This document shows, one piece after another, positions 53,175 through 62,290 of a stretch of DNA of 64,000 bases. This DNA is from SABI01 sp963678555 (GTDB lineage Bacteria; Spirochaetota; Spirochaetia; Sphaerochaetales; Sphaerochaetaceae), in contig OY782871.2 of assembly GCA_963678555.2 (NCBI GenBank), positions 310,001-374,000 on the forward strand, given 5' to 3'. Every line of letters begins with the position of its first letter. The stretch's first letter is position 1. A program made the translations under genes and the position numbers. The notes beneath the pieces were generated by a model that saw only the letters and a list, made by a program, of their open reading frames with translations, made no database searches and was not told where the DNA came from.

Positions 53175-54593
53175 ATGATGACGTTCATGAAACTGATTTA
53201 CAAGCTGTCGATCATGATACTGACGACAGTCTTCATCACTGCTCTGATCCTCTCGGTATACTCGTTCAGTGTCCAGCGCTCCCTTATCAACAGTCAGCTT
53301 ATCAAGAAGGGCCAGGTGCTTGCTCGGCTGCTGTCAGATTCGGTGGTGAATCATCTGATCAGTTACGACTTCTATGCCATCAAGCTCCTGATGGATCCCA
53401 TGACGAAGGATGGAGATATTGAATCAGTGGCCCTCATCGGGCATGACGGGTACATCAAGATGCACTCCGATCTGAATCTGATCGGGCAGGCATGGCCTGA
53501 CCCGGTGGACAGTGAGATCCTGTCAGATACCGAAGTATATATCCAGGAGAGTTATCAGGACCAGCAGAAGCGCTACCGGTTCTCGAGCCCTGTGGAAATC
53601 GATCATAACCGGATCGGTATTATCCAGATCACACTCTCCGACACTGCTTCTCTTCTTCTTATCGAATCCTTCGGTATCAAGATGCTTCTTCTGAGCGCAG
53701 GCGTGCTGTTTTTCGCTGTCATCATCGGGTATGTGATGAGCCGTCAGATATCGAATCCGCTGATCGAGCTCTCCACCGAGATCAACAGTTTCATGATGAA
53801 ACGCTCGCAGACGCCAGATCAGGCACGGCAGAGCAATGAGATCATTGCCCTGAAGAGGAACTTCACCAGCATGATGAAGGAACTGCAGAGGTCGATAGAA
53901 TTCCGGGTCAAGACCGAGAAGATGGCAGTTCTGGGTAACCTTTCCTCCGTGCTCGCCCACGAGGTGAAGAATCCTCTTGAACCGATCAAGGGTTCGGCGG
54001 AGATGCTGAAGATAAAATATCCGGACAACCCTGATATCATCAGGTATGCCCAGATTATCCAGTCGGAGGTCTCGGACCTGATCACCTTTCTTGACAGTTT
54101 CCTTGACGTGTCGAGGATGAATGATCTCACTATGGGTTCTGTTGATGTAAACAGGGCTCTCGGGGAGATTCTTGCTCTGATGGAGTATCCCGTTCAGAAG
54201 GAACATATCGAGACCGAGATTCACCTGAGTCAGGATCTGCCGATGGTGAGAGGGAACGGCAGCATGCTCAAACAGGTGTTCCTGAATCTGGTGATCAATG
54301 CCATTCAGGCAAAGGACGGAGAGTACGGGTACCTGGAGATCGAGACTCGATATGAGGAGGGTATGGTGCAGGTGAGGATAAAGGATTATGGTGCAGGTAT
54401 TGAACAGGGGGAGCTGGAACACATCTTCCTTCCCTTCTTCACTACCAAGAAAGAGGGCACCGGTATCGGACTGTCCACCTCGCGCCACATAGTTGAACTC
54501 CACAAGGGTTCGATTTCCGTCGCCAGTACAGCCGGCGCATGGACCGAGTTTCTGATACGAATCCCCGCACTAAAGGATGAGAGTGATGGCTAA
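53175..54593 (+). CDS. Sensor histidine kinase, NtrB/AtoS-like (probable TctE-equivalent)
   Basis: 472 residues from ATG 53175 (ATGs at 53178 and 53187 are alternatives; none has a good ribosome site). A first membrane helix (about 6-28), a ~135-residue periplasmic sensor domain, a second helix and a HAMP-like linker precede the kinase core. His262 is in SSVLAHEVKNPLEPIKGSAE; the N-box is LVINAIQAKD, G1 DYGAGIEQGE and G2 GTGIGLSTSRHIVELH. It overlaps the response-regulator gene by 8 bp. Upstream of a Tct transporter, it probably senses an external carboxylate. Confidence 0.93.
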   Translation: MMTFMKLIYKLSIMILTTVFITALILSVYSFSVQRSLINSQLIKKGQVLARLLSDSVVNHLISYDFYAIKLLMDPMTKDGDIESVALIGHDGYIKMHSDLNLIGQAWPDPVDSEILSDTEVYIQESYQDQQKRYRFSSPVEIDHNRIGIIQITLSDTASLLLIESFGIKMLLLSAGVLFFAVIIGYVMSRQISNPLIELSTEINSFMMKRSQTPDQARQSNEIIALKRNFTSMMKELQRSIEFRVKTEKMAVLGNLSSVLAHEVKNPLEPIKGSAEMLKIKYPDNPDIIRYAQIIQSEVSDLITFLDSFLDVSRMNDLTMGSVDVNRALGEILALMEYPVQKEHIETEIHLSQDLPMVRGNGSMLKQVFLNLVINAIQAKDGEYGYLEIETRYEEGMVQVRIKDYGAGIEQGELEHIFLPFFTTKKEGTGIGLSTSRHIVELHKGSISVASTAGAWTEFLIRIPALKDESDG

Positions 54594-55923
54594 AAGGATA
54601 CTGATAGTTGATGATAAGAAGAATATCCGCATGGTGCTCAATGACCTGCTCATCAGCGAAGGCTATGATACCCTTCTGGCGGACTCGGGAGAGACCGCTC
54701 TCGCACTGTTCGATGAACATCAGGTGGATCTCATCCTCACCGACCTGATCATGAAACAGCTCAGTGGAGTCGATTTCATCCAGAAGATCAGGGAGAAGGA
54801 TACCTCCGTTCCCATCATCATTCTCACGGCCTTCGGGTCCATCTCCTCTGCCGTCGAGGCCATCAAATCGGGAGCCGACGATTACCTGACCAAGCCGCTG
54901 AACTACGACCTGCTGAGGATCCGTATCAGTAAGCTGTTTGAAGACCGGATGAGGGACCATGAGCTGTCCACTCTGAAAGCGACGCTGAAGGGGAAGTGGG
55001 GTATCGATGATATTATCGGACGCTCTCCTGTGATGGAACGGATGTTCGATCTGATCAGTGCCGTGGCACCGACCGATTCACCGGTCCTGATTCAGGGGGA
55101 GTGCGGTACCGGTAAGGAACTGATAGCGAAGAGTATTCACTCGAAATCACAGCGTTCTAAGGAACCCTTCGTCATCGTGGACTGTTCCGCGATACCGGAA
55201 ACTCTGATCGAAAGTGTCCTGTTCGGGTATGAGAAAGGTTCATTCACCGGTGCCGATACGCAGAGAATCGGGCGTATCGAGGAGTCTCAGGGAGGAACCC
55301 TGTTTCTTGATGAGGTCGGTGAACTGCCGCTCTCAAGTCAGTCCAAGTTCCTGAGGGTCATTCAGGAACACCAGTTCGTCAGAGTCGGAGGTTCAACACA
55401 GATCAAGGTCGATTTCCGGGTCCTGGCTGCAACAAACAAGAATCTCAAAAAGGAAGTGGAGGCGGGACGTTTCCGCTCCGACCTCTTCTATCGTCTCAAC
55501 GTGATCCGTATCGATTCCCCGTCGCTTCGTGACAGAAAGGATGACATACCCCTTCTCTCTGAGTTCTTCATGCAGCAGATCTGCAGAGAGAACTCTCTGT
55601 CGCACCGGGAGATAGGACGGGATGAACTCTCGAAGATGATGGCCTACCCGTGGCCGGGCAACGTGCGGGAACTCAGGAACTGCATCCAGCGCCTGTGTAT
55701 ACTTGATTCCCTGCCGCAGGAGTTTGAGTCCTTTGCACCGCAGGAGAGTTCTGTCCCTCAGAGCACGAGACTCTCCGACCGGGAGAAGGAACTGGTTCAG
55801 CAGACCCTCGAACTCACCAACTGGAACATCTCCCGTGCAGCACAGCATCTCGGGATCGGGAGAAAGGCTCTCTATAACAGGATAGCGAAGTACCAGATAT
55901 CTGTTCCAAACAGAACACTCTAG
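54586..55923 (+). CDS. Sigma-54-dependent response regulator, NtrC family
   Basis: 445 residues from ATG 54586 (AAGGA 8 bp upstream). Receiver domain: Asp9, Asp10, phospho-acceptor Asp53 (ILTDLIM), Thr81 and Lys103. AAA+ domain: Walker A GECGTGKELIAKSIH, sigma-54 contact loop EKGSFTGADT, Walker B GGTLFLDEVGEL, arginine-finger region FRSDLFYRLNVI. The C-terminal Fis-type helix-turn-helix is NWNISRAAQHLGIGRKALYN. It is phosphorylated by the kinase encoded just before it and should activate the sigma-54 promoter before tctC. Part of the first enhancer site lies inside its own 3' end. Confidence 0.96.
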   Translation: MAKRILIVDDKKNIRMVLNDLLISEGYDTLLADSGETALALFDEHQVDLILTDLIMKQLSGVDFIQKIREKDTSVPIIILTAFGSISSAVEAIKSGADDYLTKPLNYDLLRIRISKLFEDRMRDHELSTLKATLKGKWGIDDIIGRSPVMERMFDLISAVAPTDSPVLIQGECGTGKELIAKSIHSKSQRSKEPFVIVDCSAIPETLIESVLFGYEKGSFTGADTQRIGRIEESQGGTLFLDEVGELPLSSQSKFLRVIQEHQFVRVGGSTQIKVDFRVLAATNKNLKKEVEAGRFRSDLFYRLNVIRIDSPSLRDRKDDIPLLSEFFMQQICRENSLSHREIGRDELSKMMAYPWPGNVRELRNCIQRLCILDSLPQEFESFAPQESSVPQSTRLSDREKELVQQTLELTNWNISRAAQHLGIGRKALYNRIAKYQISVPNRTL

Positions 55924-55951
55924 GGCACAGAAGTGTTCTTTATGGAACACT
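55902..55951. promoter_or_regulatory. Two enhancer-type inverted repeats for the NtrC-like activator
   Basis: TGTTC-CAAACA-GAACA (55902-55917) and AGTGTTC-TTTATG-GAACACT (55932-55951) share TGTTC-N6-GAACA. Their centres are 32 bp apart (three helical turns) and about 60-110 bp upstream of the sigma-54 promoter, the usual place for NtrC-type activators. The repeats are directly visible; the binder is inferred. Confidence 0.75.
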
Positions 55952-56002
55952 CTTTCTGATTTTTTTTCCCTTCATTGCCTTCTTCTCACCCGTAAACGCT
56001 CT

Positions 56003-56020
56003 TGGCATGCTCTCTGCATA
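56003..56020 (+). promoter_or_regulatory. Sigma-54 (-24/-12) promoter of tctC
   Basis: TTGGCATGCTCTCTGCAT matches the TGGCAC-N5-TTGC consensus; GG at 56005 and GC at 56017 are separated by the required 12 bp. A transcription start near 56030 leaves a short leader containing AAAGGAG before tctC. Confidence 0.8.
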
Positions 56021-56056
56021 TGCAGGGAAGAATACCTAAAAAGGAGTGTTATACAC

Positions 56057-57013
56057 ATGAAAAAAGTACTAGTAGTTCTTGTACTGGGAATCGCACTGGC
56101 AGGTTCTCTGTTCGCTGAAGGTCAGAGTGAGAAACCGTATCCCTCGAAGACTATCGAAATCATCGTTCCATCCGGAGCCGGCGGTTCCACTGACGGTATG
56201 GCCCGTATCTTCGCTCAGGTCGCAAAGAAGCATCTTGACGGTGTCAACTTCGCTATCGTGAACAAACCGGGTTCCGGCGGACAGCAGGGGTTTGAGGCCA
56301 TTGCATCGGCTAAGCCCGACGGGTATACCCTCGGCACCGTGTTCACGGTTCAGCTGCCCTCACACGTTGTATCGGGTCGTGCCCGCTACACACTTGATGA
56401 CTTTCACTATCTGAGCATGATAACCGATGACACGTCGATCATCGTTGTTCCCAAAGGCTCTCCGGTGAGCACCCTTGAAGAGCTCGTAGAGTATGCGAAG
56501 AACAATACCATGACCGCTTCGGTCAACGGTATCGGAAGTGACGACCATCTTGCACTGATGCTCTTCCAGAATGCTACCGGCACTGAATTCCAGGTGATCC
56601 CTGCAAGCGGTTCAACTGAGCAGAAGGCAAACGTCCTCGGCGGGCACGTTGATGTCGCATTCATGAACTTCTCTCAGATGCAGACACAGCATGTGGCCGG
56701 TGATGCAACGATTCTTGCAATCCTCGGACCGAAAAGACAGAAAGCACTTCCCGATATTCCGACCAGCGTCGAACTGGGCTACAACGTCAAGATGAGTGGA
56801 ACCCGTGGTTTCGTGATCCAGAAGGATGTTCCCGATGATATCAAGAAGGTTCTCGAGAAGCTGATGGAAGATGTGGTCAATGATCCTGAGTTCTCTCAGA
56901 CCCTCATCGACTCACAGCAGTCCTTCTCCTACATGAGTGGTCCTGAGTACGAACAGTTCCTCAATGAGCTTCAGGCTGATATGGAAGTGATCTTCGCAAA
57001 GGAACCCTGGTAA
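56057..57013 (+). CDS. tctC: Tripartite tricarboxylate transporter receptor
   Basis: 318 residues, standard TctC length, with a signal peptide ending SLFAEGQSEK (no lipobox Cys). The mature protein begins YPSKTIEIIVPSGAGGSTD and has NKPGSGGQQGFEAIASAKPDGYTLG, the conserved carboxylate-binding loops of the Bug/TctC family. It is the periplasmic receptor for a di- or tricarboxylate and is intact, unlike tctB and tctA downstream. Its promoter is of sigma-54 type under the adjacent two-component system. Confidence 0.95.
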   Translation: MKKVLVVLVLGIALAGSLFAEGQSEKPYPSKTIEIIVPSGAGGSTDGMARIFAQVAKKHLDGVNFAIVNKPGSGGQQGFEAIASAKPDGYTLGTVFTVQLPSHVVSGRARYTLDDFHYLSMITDDTSIIVVPKGSPVSTLEELVEYAKNNTMTASVNGIGSDDHLALMLFQNATGTEFQVIPASGSTEQKANVLGGHVDVAFMNFSQMQTQHVAGDATILAILGPKRQKALPDIPTSVELGYNVKMSGTRGFVIQKDVPDDIKKVLEKLMEDVVNDPEFSQTLIDSQQSFSYMSGPEYEQFLNELQADMEVIFAKEPW

Positions 57014-57019
57014 AAGAGT

Positions 57020-57453
57020 ATGGTACACAAGAAACCTGGCGAACTTGCCCTGGCTGCGTTCTTTGTCTTTCTCGGTATCGTGATCTACACGAGCGCAGCA
57101 AGCTTTCCTGAACGGGCTCAGACCAGCACTGCACTGTATGTCCGTTTCGTCGGCATGGGAATGGCTGTCCTGGCTGCGGTCGATTTCGTTATCTCCCTGC
57201 GCAAAAGTTCTGTGAGGATTGAGCTGTTCACCAACAAGACCTACTTCTTCGGCCTTGTCGGTCTGATGACCGTTTACATGGTGCTTCTGCTCTTGAATGT
57301 CGGGTTTATGATTTCTACCATTCCCGTTCCTGGTGGCAAACGTCGTTGCTGCTGGGATACCGGAAGTGGAAAGTGATGGCAGTATCGTTTGTTACGATAC
57401 TGCTGTCGACCTATGTGGTCTTCTTCAGACTGCTTCAGGTACCGATGCCCTAA
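57020..57453 (+). pseudogene. tctB: Tripartite tricarboxylate transporter small subunit, two frameshifts
   Basis: The 5' frame encodes KKPGELALAAFFVFLGIVIY and three of the four TctB membrane helices, then shifts frame twice. CCC at 57323-57325 and GGG at 57354-57356 each look like one base too many: removing one from each restores ISTIPFLVANVVAAGYRKWK and a normal C-terminus ending FFRLLQVPMP. With the shifts the product would be 118 residues. It lies 6 bp after tctC. The protein sequence is otherwise well kept, so the disruption is recent or a sequencing error. Confidence 0.8.
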
Positions 57454-57482
57454 AGCCTAAAGGAGATACACACATATAGGAA

Positions 57483-58971
57483 ATGGCATTTGAATATCTG
57501 TCAATACTGTTCACGATAACCGAATCTCATCGCGATCTTCATGGGGACGTTTCTCGGCACGATGATGGGGGCCATGCCCGGTCTGACCGGAACACTGGCT
57601 GTAGCCATCCTGATTCCCACCACGTTCACCATGGATCCGGTGATGGGTCTGGCTATGATGGGAGGCTCGTACAGCGGTTCGATGTACGGGGGATCGATCG
57701 CTGCGATTCTAATGGCAACCCCCGGTACTCCGGCCGCTCTGGCGACGAGTTTCGAGGGGTATCCGCTGGACCCGTAAGGGACGGGCCGGGATCGCACTGA
57801 AGGTATCGGCTGTCGCGAGTTTCTGGGGCGGTACCGTTTCGGCCGCTGTTCTCCTGGTCTTTCGCTCCGATCCTTGCCTACTTCGCTCTCAACTTCGGAC
57901 CTCCCGAGTACTTCCTTCTTGCCGTCATGGGGCTTGCCAGCATCGTGATGTTTGCCAAGGGGAATATGGTCAAGGGTCTTCTGTCTGGATTCATCGGTCT
58001 TGCCATCTCGTTGATCGGCACCGACCCGATCTCGGGTTCCCTCCGCTATACCTTCGGATTCCTCGAACTGTACGAAGGGCTCGATTTCATGGCGCCCCTC
58101 ATCGGTATGTTCAGTATCGCACAGATGCTGCTTCTAGCCGGTGAGAAGACGATTATCAAGACAACCGGAAACGAGAAGGCTGTGATCAAGAAAGAGAAGA
58201 TGCCCAAGGGACTTGGCAAACCGATGGTACTGGGCTCTCTCATGGGTACCGGTATCGGGATCCTTCCCGGTGCAGGCGCGACAATATCTGCCTTCCTGGC
58301 CTACCAGGCACAGCGGCAGATGTCGAAGAACAAGCATGAGTTCGGACACGGTTCTCTGGAAGGGATAGCAGCTGCCGAAAGGCAGTAACAACGGTGTGAC
58401 CGGAGGATCTCTGATCCCCCTTCTTACCCTTGGTATTCCCGGTAATACGACTTCCGCAGCCCTCATGGGCGGTCTGATCATCAAGGGTCTCATTCCGGGA
58501 CCGGAGCTGTTCACTCGTTTTGCAGGAGTCACCTATCCGTTCATCATGTCTCTGTTTGTAGCGAACGTGGTCTTCCTGTTACTTGGACTCTACTTTGCTC
58601 CGCAGTTGGCGAAGGTATCTCTGATACCGACCTCTCTGCTGATTCCCTGTGGTCTGTATGTTCAGCGTGATCGGCACCTATGCGATCCAGAACAGTCTGT
58701 TCGAACGTGGGAGTGATGATCGTGTTCGCGATGATCGGCTACTTCCTGAACAAGTACGGATACTCACTGGGAGCCCTGGTGCTCGGTCTGATTCTCGGTC
58801 CCGATCGCGGAAAAGGGTTTCGCACAGGGGATCCTCATGGGCGGTGGTTCCGCGTCGATCTTCTTCACACGGCCTACCAGTATCGTGTTGATCATCCTTA
58901 CGTTGATCCTGCTCGTCTCGAGCTGGCTGACTGCACCGAAGGTTGATCTTGAAAACGGTTCAGCCATCTGA
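57483..58971 (+). pseudogene. tctA: Tripartite tricarboxylate transporter large subunit, seven frameshifts
   Basis: Pieces in successive frames reconstruct a nearly complete TctA of about 490 residues: MAFEYLSILFTI, GTFLGTMMGAMPGLTGTLAV, MYGGSIAAILMATPGTPAA, FGPPEYFLLAVMGLASIV, GSLMGTGIGILPGAGAT, NNGVTGGSLIPLLTLGIPGN, and a C-terminus ending APKVDLENGSAI. Each break fits one duplicated base, at about 57520, 57768, 57860, 58381, 58645, 58704 and 58800, always +1. No nonsense or obvious missense decay accompanies them. The gene would make the 12-helix channel of the Tct system. Either a very recent inactivation or consensus errors in the assembly. Confidence 0.8.
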
Positions 58972-58976
58972 TCATC

Positions 58977-59003
58977 GAAGGGGCTGATGTCTGCAGCCCC
59001 TTC
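58977..59003 (+). terminator. Terminator-like hairpin after tctA
   Basis: GAAGGGGCTG pairs perfectly with CAGCCCCTTC (10 bp) around a 7-nt loop, 5 bp after the tctA stop, followed by ACTGTTT. The U-run is short. Confidence 0.65.
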
Positions 59004-59028
59004 ACTGTTTCCCAATTGGAGTATCTGT

Positions 59029-60675
59029 ATGAGTATGTGGAATGTGTTTTCGCTGATCGGTGGATTAGCGATTTTCCTGTTCGGTATGATGGAGATGAAC
59101 AAGAATCTCACGATGATCGCCGGCAGCAAGATGAAATCTATCATGGCAAGACTGACCGATGGTCCGGTCAGAGGATACCTGACAGGGCTTGGTATCACGA
59201 TAGTCAATCAGTCCTCCTCGGCAACGACTGTGCTGGAAGCTGCGCTCGTTGGTGCCGGTCTGATGACCTTCTATCAGAGCCTTGCGGTAACCCTCGGTGC
59301 GGAACTCGGTTCCACCTTCCTCCCTCAGCTGATAGCGTTCCCCTCCATCACAAAGTTCTCCACACTTATCGTGTTCGTCGGGTTCATCTATCGGCTTGTC
59401 GCAAAAACCAAGAGAAGCCGATACATCGCCATGACAATCTTCATGTTCGGCCTTCTGTTCCTCGGTATGGACATGATGTCCACGTCGCTGAAGCCTCTGA
59501 GAGAGTATGAACCCTTCATTCGACTCATGGCAACGATCAACTCTCCGATTCTGGGAATTCTCATTGGTCTCGTGTTCACGATGATCATCCAGTCCTCGGG
59601 GGCGACTACGAGTATCACGATAGCAATGGCAATTGCGGGTGCCATCACGGTGGAACAGGCTGTACCGATCAATCTCGGTGCGGCGGTGGGGACCTGTATC
59701 ACCGCGATCCTGGGGAGTCTCACGCTGAACTGGGAGGCGAAGCGCTCTTCCTATATCCACGTGCTGTTCCAGATCATCGGTGTTGTGTGGGTGTTCATTC
59801 TTCTCATGATTCCCTATCAGGGAGAGAGACTCTACATCTGGATGATCAAATGGGTGACACTGAAAGTCTTCGGTACCGACAGTGTCGCACGTCAGATTGC
59901 CATGGGCTTCACGTTCATGCCGGTCATCAACCACATTATCGTCTTTCCCAATCTGCGCCTGGTCGTGAAACTGTTCAACAGAATGTTCCCGGAGCGTGAA
60001 GCACCGAAACCGTTCGGAGCTCTGTATCTTGAGGAAGCTCTGATCGGGCAGTCCATCGACCTTTCCCTTATGATGGCCAGAAAGGAGATCATCCGGGTCT
60101 CGGAGTTCATCGCGGAGATGATCAGGGAACTCAAGGGGAGTTTCAAGAGCAGGGATGAGGAGGTGATACACCGGGTGAGTGAACTCGATTCCAAGGTCGA
60201 CATCCTTCACTCACAGATTATTCCCTTCCTTGCCACGCTCAGTCAGGAAGAGCTTGACAGCAGACAGTCCCAGCTCAGCATGAACTACCTGTACATACAG
60301 AATGAACTCGAGTCTATCGGTGACATCATCGATAAGAACATCATGAAGCTGGTTCAGAAGAAGATCAATCAGAACGTGATCTTCAGTGAGGAGGGGTTTC
60401 ATGAGATACAGCATCTGGTCTACAAAATTCACCGCAACTTCGATTTCCTGCAGAAGGCGATGCGTGATGATGACATCAAGTATGTGAAGACGATCCTTGA
60501 TCTTCATAAGAACAAGGAAGAGGAGAAGTACAAACAGCTTCATATCGAGCGGCTGTTCGAAGGCAAGTCGGCATCGATCGCCACCTCTTCTATTCACCTT
60601 GATCTGATCAGTTACTTCGCCAGGATCAATAAGCATATCGCCTACATCGCCTCTAGACTTCAGAGGATTATGTGA
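59029..60675 (+). CDS. Na+/phosphate cotransporter family protein with PhoU-like domain
   Basis: 548 residues from ATG 59029 (GGAG 8 bp upstream). Two inverted Na_Pi_cotrans repeats are marked by GITIVNQSSSATTVLEAALV and MIIQSSGATTSITIAMA, the QSSS/QSSG sodium-phosphate motifs; GLLFLGMDMMS lies between them. The last ~200 residues are helical and charged, matching the PhoU-like C-terminal domain of NptA/YjbB proteins. It may import or export inorganic phosphate with sodium. The next gene encodes a PhnD-like phosphate/phosphonate-binding protein, supporting the role. Confidence 0.92.
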   Translation: MSMWNVFSLIGGLAIFLFGMMEMNKNLTMIAGSKMKSIMARLTDGPVRGYLTGLGITIVNQSSSATTVLEAALVGAGLMTFYQSLAVTLGAELGSTFLPQLIAFPSITKFSTLIVFVGFIYRLVAKTKRSRYIAMTIFMFGLLFLGMDMMSTSLKPLREYEPFIRLMATINSPILGILIGLVFTMIIQSSGATTSITIAMAIAGAITVEQAVPINLGAAVGTCITAILGSLTLNWEAKRSSYIHVLFQIIGVVWVFILLMIPYQGERLYIWMIKWVTLKVFGTDSVARQIAMGFTFMPVINHIIVFPNLRLVVKLFNRMFPEREAPKPFGALYLEEALIGQSIDLSLMMARKEIIRVSEFIAEMIRELKGSFKSRDEEVIHRVSELDSKVDILHSQIIPFLATLSQEELDSRQSQLSMNYLYIQNELESIGDIIDKNIMKLVQKKINQNVIFSEEGFHEIQHLVYKIHRNFDFLQKAMRDDDIKYVKTILDLHKNKEEEKYKQLHIERLFEGKSASIATSSIHLDLISYFARINKHIAYIASRLQRIM

Positions 60676-60717
60676 TACCATAAGTATTTCCGGAATCTGC
60701 TTCCAGGGAGGTGTACA

Positions 60718-61569
60718 TTGCGTTCTGGTTCTCTACGACTGTTTATGATTCTCTCTATCCTCATAGCATCCGTTCTGCCTCTGTCTGCCGTGACCCGTTC
60801 AACCTACAGCTTCGGCTATTCCTCCTCTCAGAGCGGTGAGATGCTGATCAGACGGATGAAACCGATGATGAATGTTCTCTCTGATGCCCTCGATGCCGAT
60901 ATCGAGTTCATTCACAAGCAGACGTTCAGCGAGATGCAGAAGGCCTTCATCAATCAGGAAATTGATTTCGGTATCCTCAACGCCTACTCCTACCTCAGGA
61001 TTCTTCCGTATGGAAAGGTCATTCCCATCGGAGCGAGGGTCATAGAGCACTCACGGGACTACCAGTCCTACTTCTTTGCACGCAAGGACAGCGGTATCAG
61101 AAGTATCAGGGATCTCAGCGGCAAGGTGGTCGCTCTCGGGGATCCCTATTCGACAAGCAGTTACCTGATTCCCCACAATATCTTCAGAGCCCAGGGCCTT
61201 GATGTCGAAAGCGATTTCGGTGAGCTCATCATCATAAGCAAGCAGGATTCGCTGATCCTCTCGGTGCTCAACCGTACTGCTGACGCGGGGGTGAGTGCAT
61301 CGTTCATCTATAATGAACAGCCCGCTGCAGTGAGGGAGCACCTCAAGGTGTTTCATATCAGCTCTCCCTTTCCCCTTGGCCCGTTCATCGTCAACAGCAA
61401 TATCGATCAGGCGACCATCGACACCCTCACCGAGACCCTCCTCACCATGGATGAGACCCCTGAGGGACGGGAGGCCCTTGCCAGCGCCGGCTTCGAAGGC
61501 TTCGAGACCTTCGAAGCCGATGCCTACCTGCCTCTTCTCGAGATCAAGGAACAGCTCAACCTCAACTGA
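60718..61569 (+). CDS. PhnD-like phosphate/phosphonate-type periplasmic binding protein
   Basis: 283 residues from a TTG preceded by GGGAGGTG. The signal peptide is LRLFMILSILIASVLPLSAV. The mature protein has the PhnD/PtxB pattern: TYSFGYSSSQSGEML, NQEIDFGILNAYSYL, LSGKVVALGDPYSTSSYLIP and the cleft residues around GVSASFIYNEQ. No ABC permease or ATPase gene is adjacent, so it is either an orphan receptor for a transporter elsewhere or a sensory protein. It starts 42 bp after the Na/Pi transporter and is probably in the same transcript. Confidence 0.87.
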   Translation: MRSGSLRLFMILSILIASVLPLSAVTRSTYSFGYSSSQSGEMLIRRMKPMMNVLSDALDADIEFIHKQTFSEMQKAFINQEIDFGILNAYSYLRILPYGKVIPIGARVIEHSRDYQSYFFARKDSGIRSIRDLSGKVVALGDPYSTSSYLIPHNIFRAQGLDVESDFGELIIISKQDSLILSVLNRTADAGVSASFIYNEQPAAVREHLKVFHISSPFPLGPFIVNSNIDQATIDTLTETLLTMDETPEGREALASAGFEGFETFEADAYLPLLEIKEQLNLN

Positions 61570-61637
61570 GACCAGACGCGGGAGCGAGGTCTCATGCATC
61601 TTGTTCACCGGATGCAGAGTTTCCGCTCCTTTGGCTG

Positions 61638-62075
61638 TCACCTCATCATCAGATACACGATGAGAGCTATGACGAATACTGTGATGAAGCTGATGATCAT
61701 AATTGCCAGAGTGAATGAATAGCCCTGAGGCGTTATCTGACCGGCTTCATCCATACGCCGTATCCCCGGGTACAGACGGGAGAAGAAGGTCAGGGTGGAG
61801 AAGATCAGTGCAATGACACTGAATACCTTCGTCGCATCGCTTCCGGTGATGATGATACCTATCAGGAGGACGATGAAGATCAGTTTCGTCCCGGCCACCC
61901 AGTTGATGAGATACGTGACCAGGGCATGGATCTCCGGGTCTTCTCTGCTCTTCCCGTAGGCATTGAAGAACCCCACACTGTTTCCCCGTCTCGAGCCGGG
62001 TGCGAGGTAGAGTATCAGGACATTCAGCAGTTCCAGAACAGCGAACAGGATGAACACGATCGAGAGGATATCCAT
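61638..62075 (-). CDS. Four-helix membrane protein of unknown function
   Basis: 145 residues with four membrane segments: about 3-24, 58-78, 84-100 and 121-142. A charged loop between the first two contains SRRGNSVGFFNAYGKSREDPE. GGAGGC is present upstream of the ATG on the minus strand. No family is recognised and no neighbour shares its strand. Confidence 0.7.
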   Translation of the reverse strand: MDILSIVFILFAVLELLNVLILYLAPGSRRGNSVGFFNAYGKSREDPEIHALVTYLINWVAGTKLIFIVLLIGIIITGSDATKVFSVIALIFSTLTFFSRLYPGIRRMDEAGQITPQGYSFTLAIMIISFITVFVIALIVYLMMR

Positions 62076-62290
62076 AGGCGGCCTCCTTTGAGTATAGTAT
62101 TCGACCTTCCTGAATCAGATTCTAATGGCAACCTGGTCTGCGCACAAGAGAACACACCCGACACTACCTGATTCGTGTCTCCTGTATACAAAGGGTCAGG
62201 TGCTGCAGGTTCTCCTGTATGTCCAGGATAAACTTGAAGTCTGAGGGGGCTGTGTGATATCATTTTCCCAGATTGACACTGGAGCTAGTG

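Noticed and set aside
53523..54503. 326-codon open frame on the minus strand
   Set aside because: Antisense to the histidine kinase, whose H, N and G boxes are complete; no independent start signal or motif.
57327..57450. Programmed ribosomal frameshifting in tctB/tctA
   Set aside because: Nine independent +1 shifts without a common slippery heptamer or following structure cannot be a programmed signal; artefact or mutation is more likely.
59065..60210. 381-codon open frame on the minus strand
   Set aside because: It lies wholly antisense to the Na/Pi transporter, is rich in His, Asp and Arg in a low-complexity way, and has no domain; it is a codon-bias shadow.
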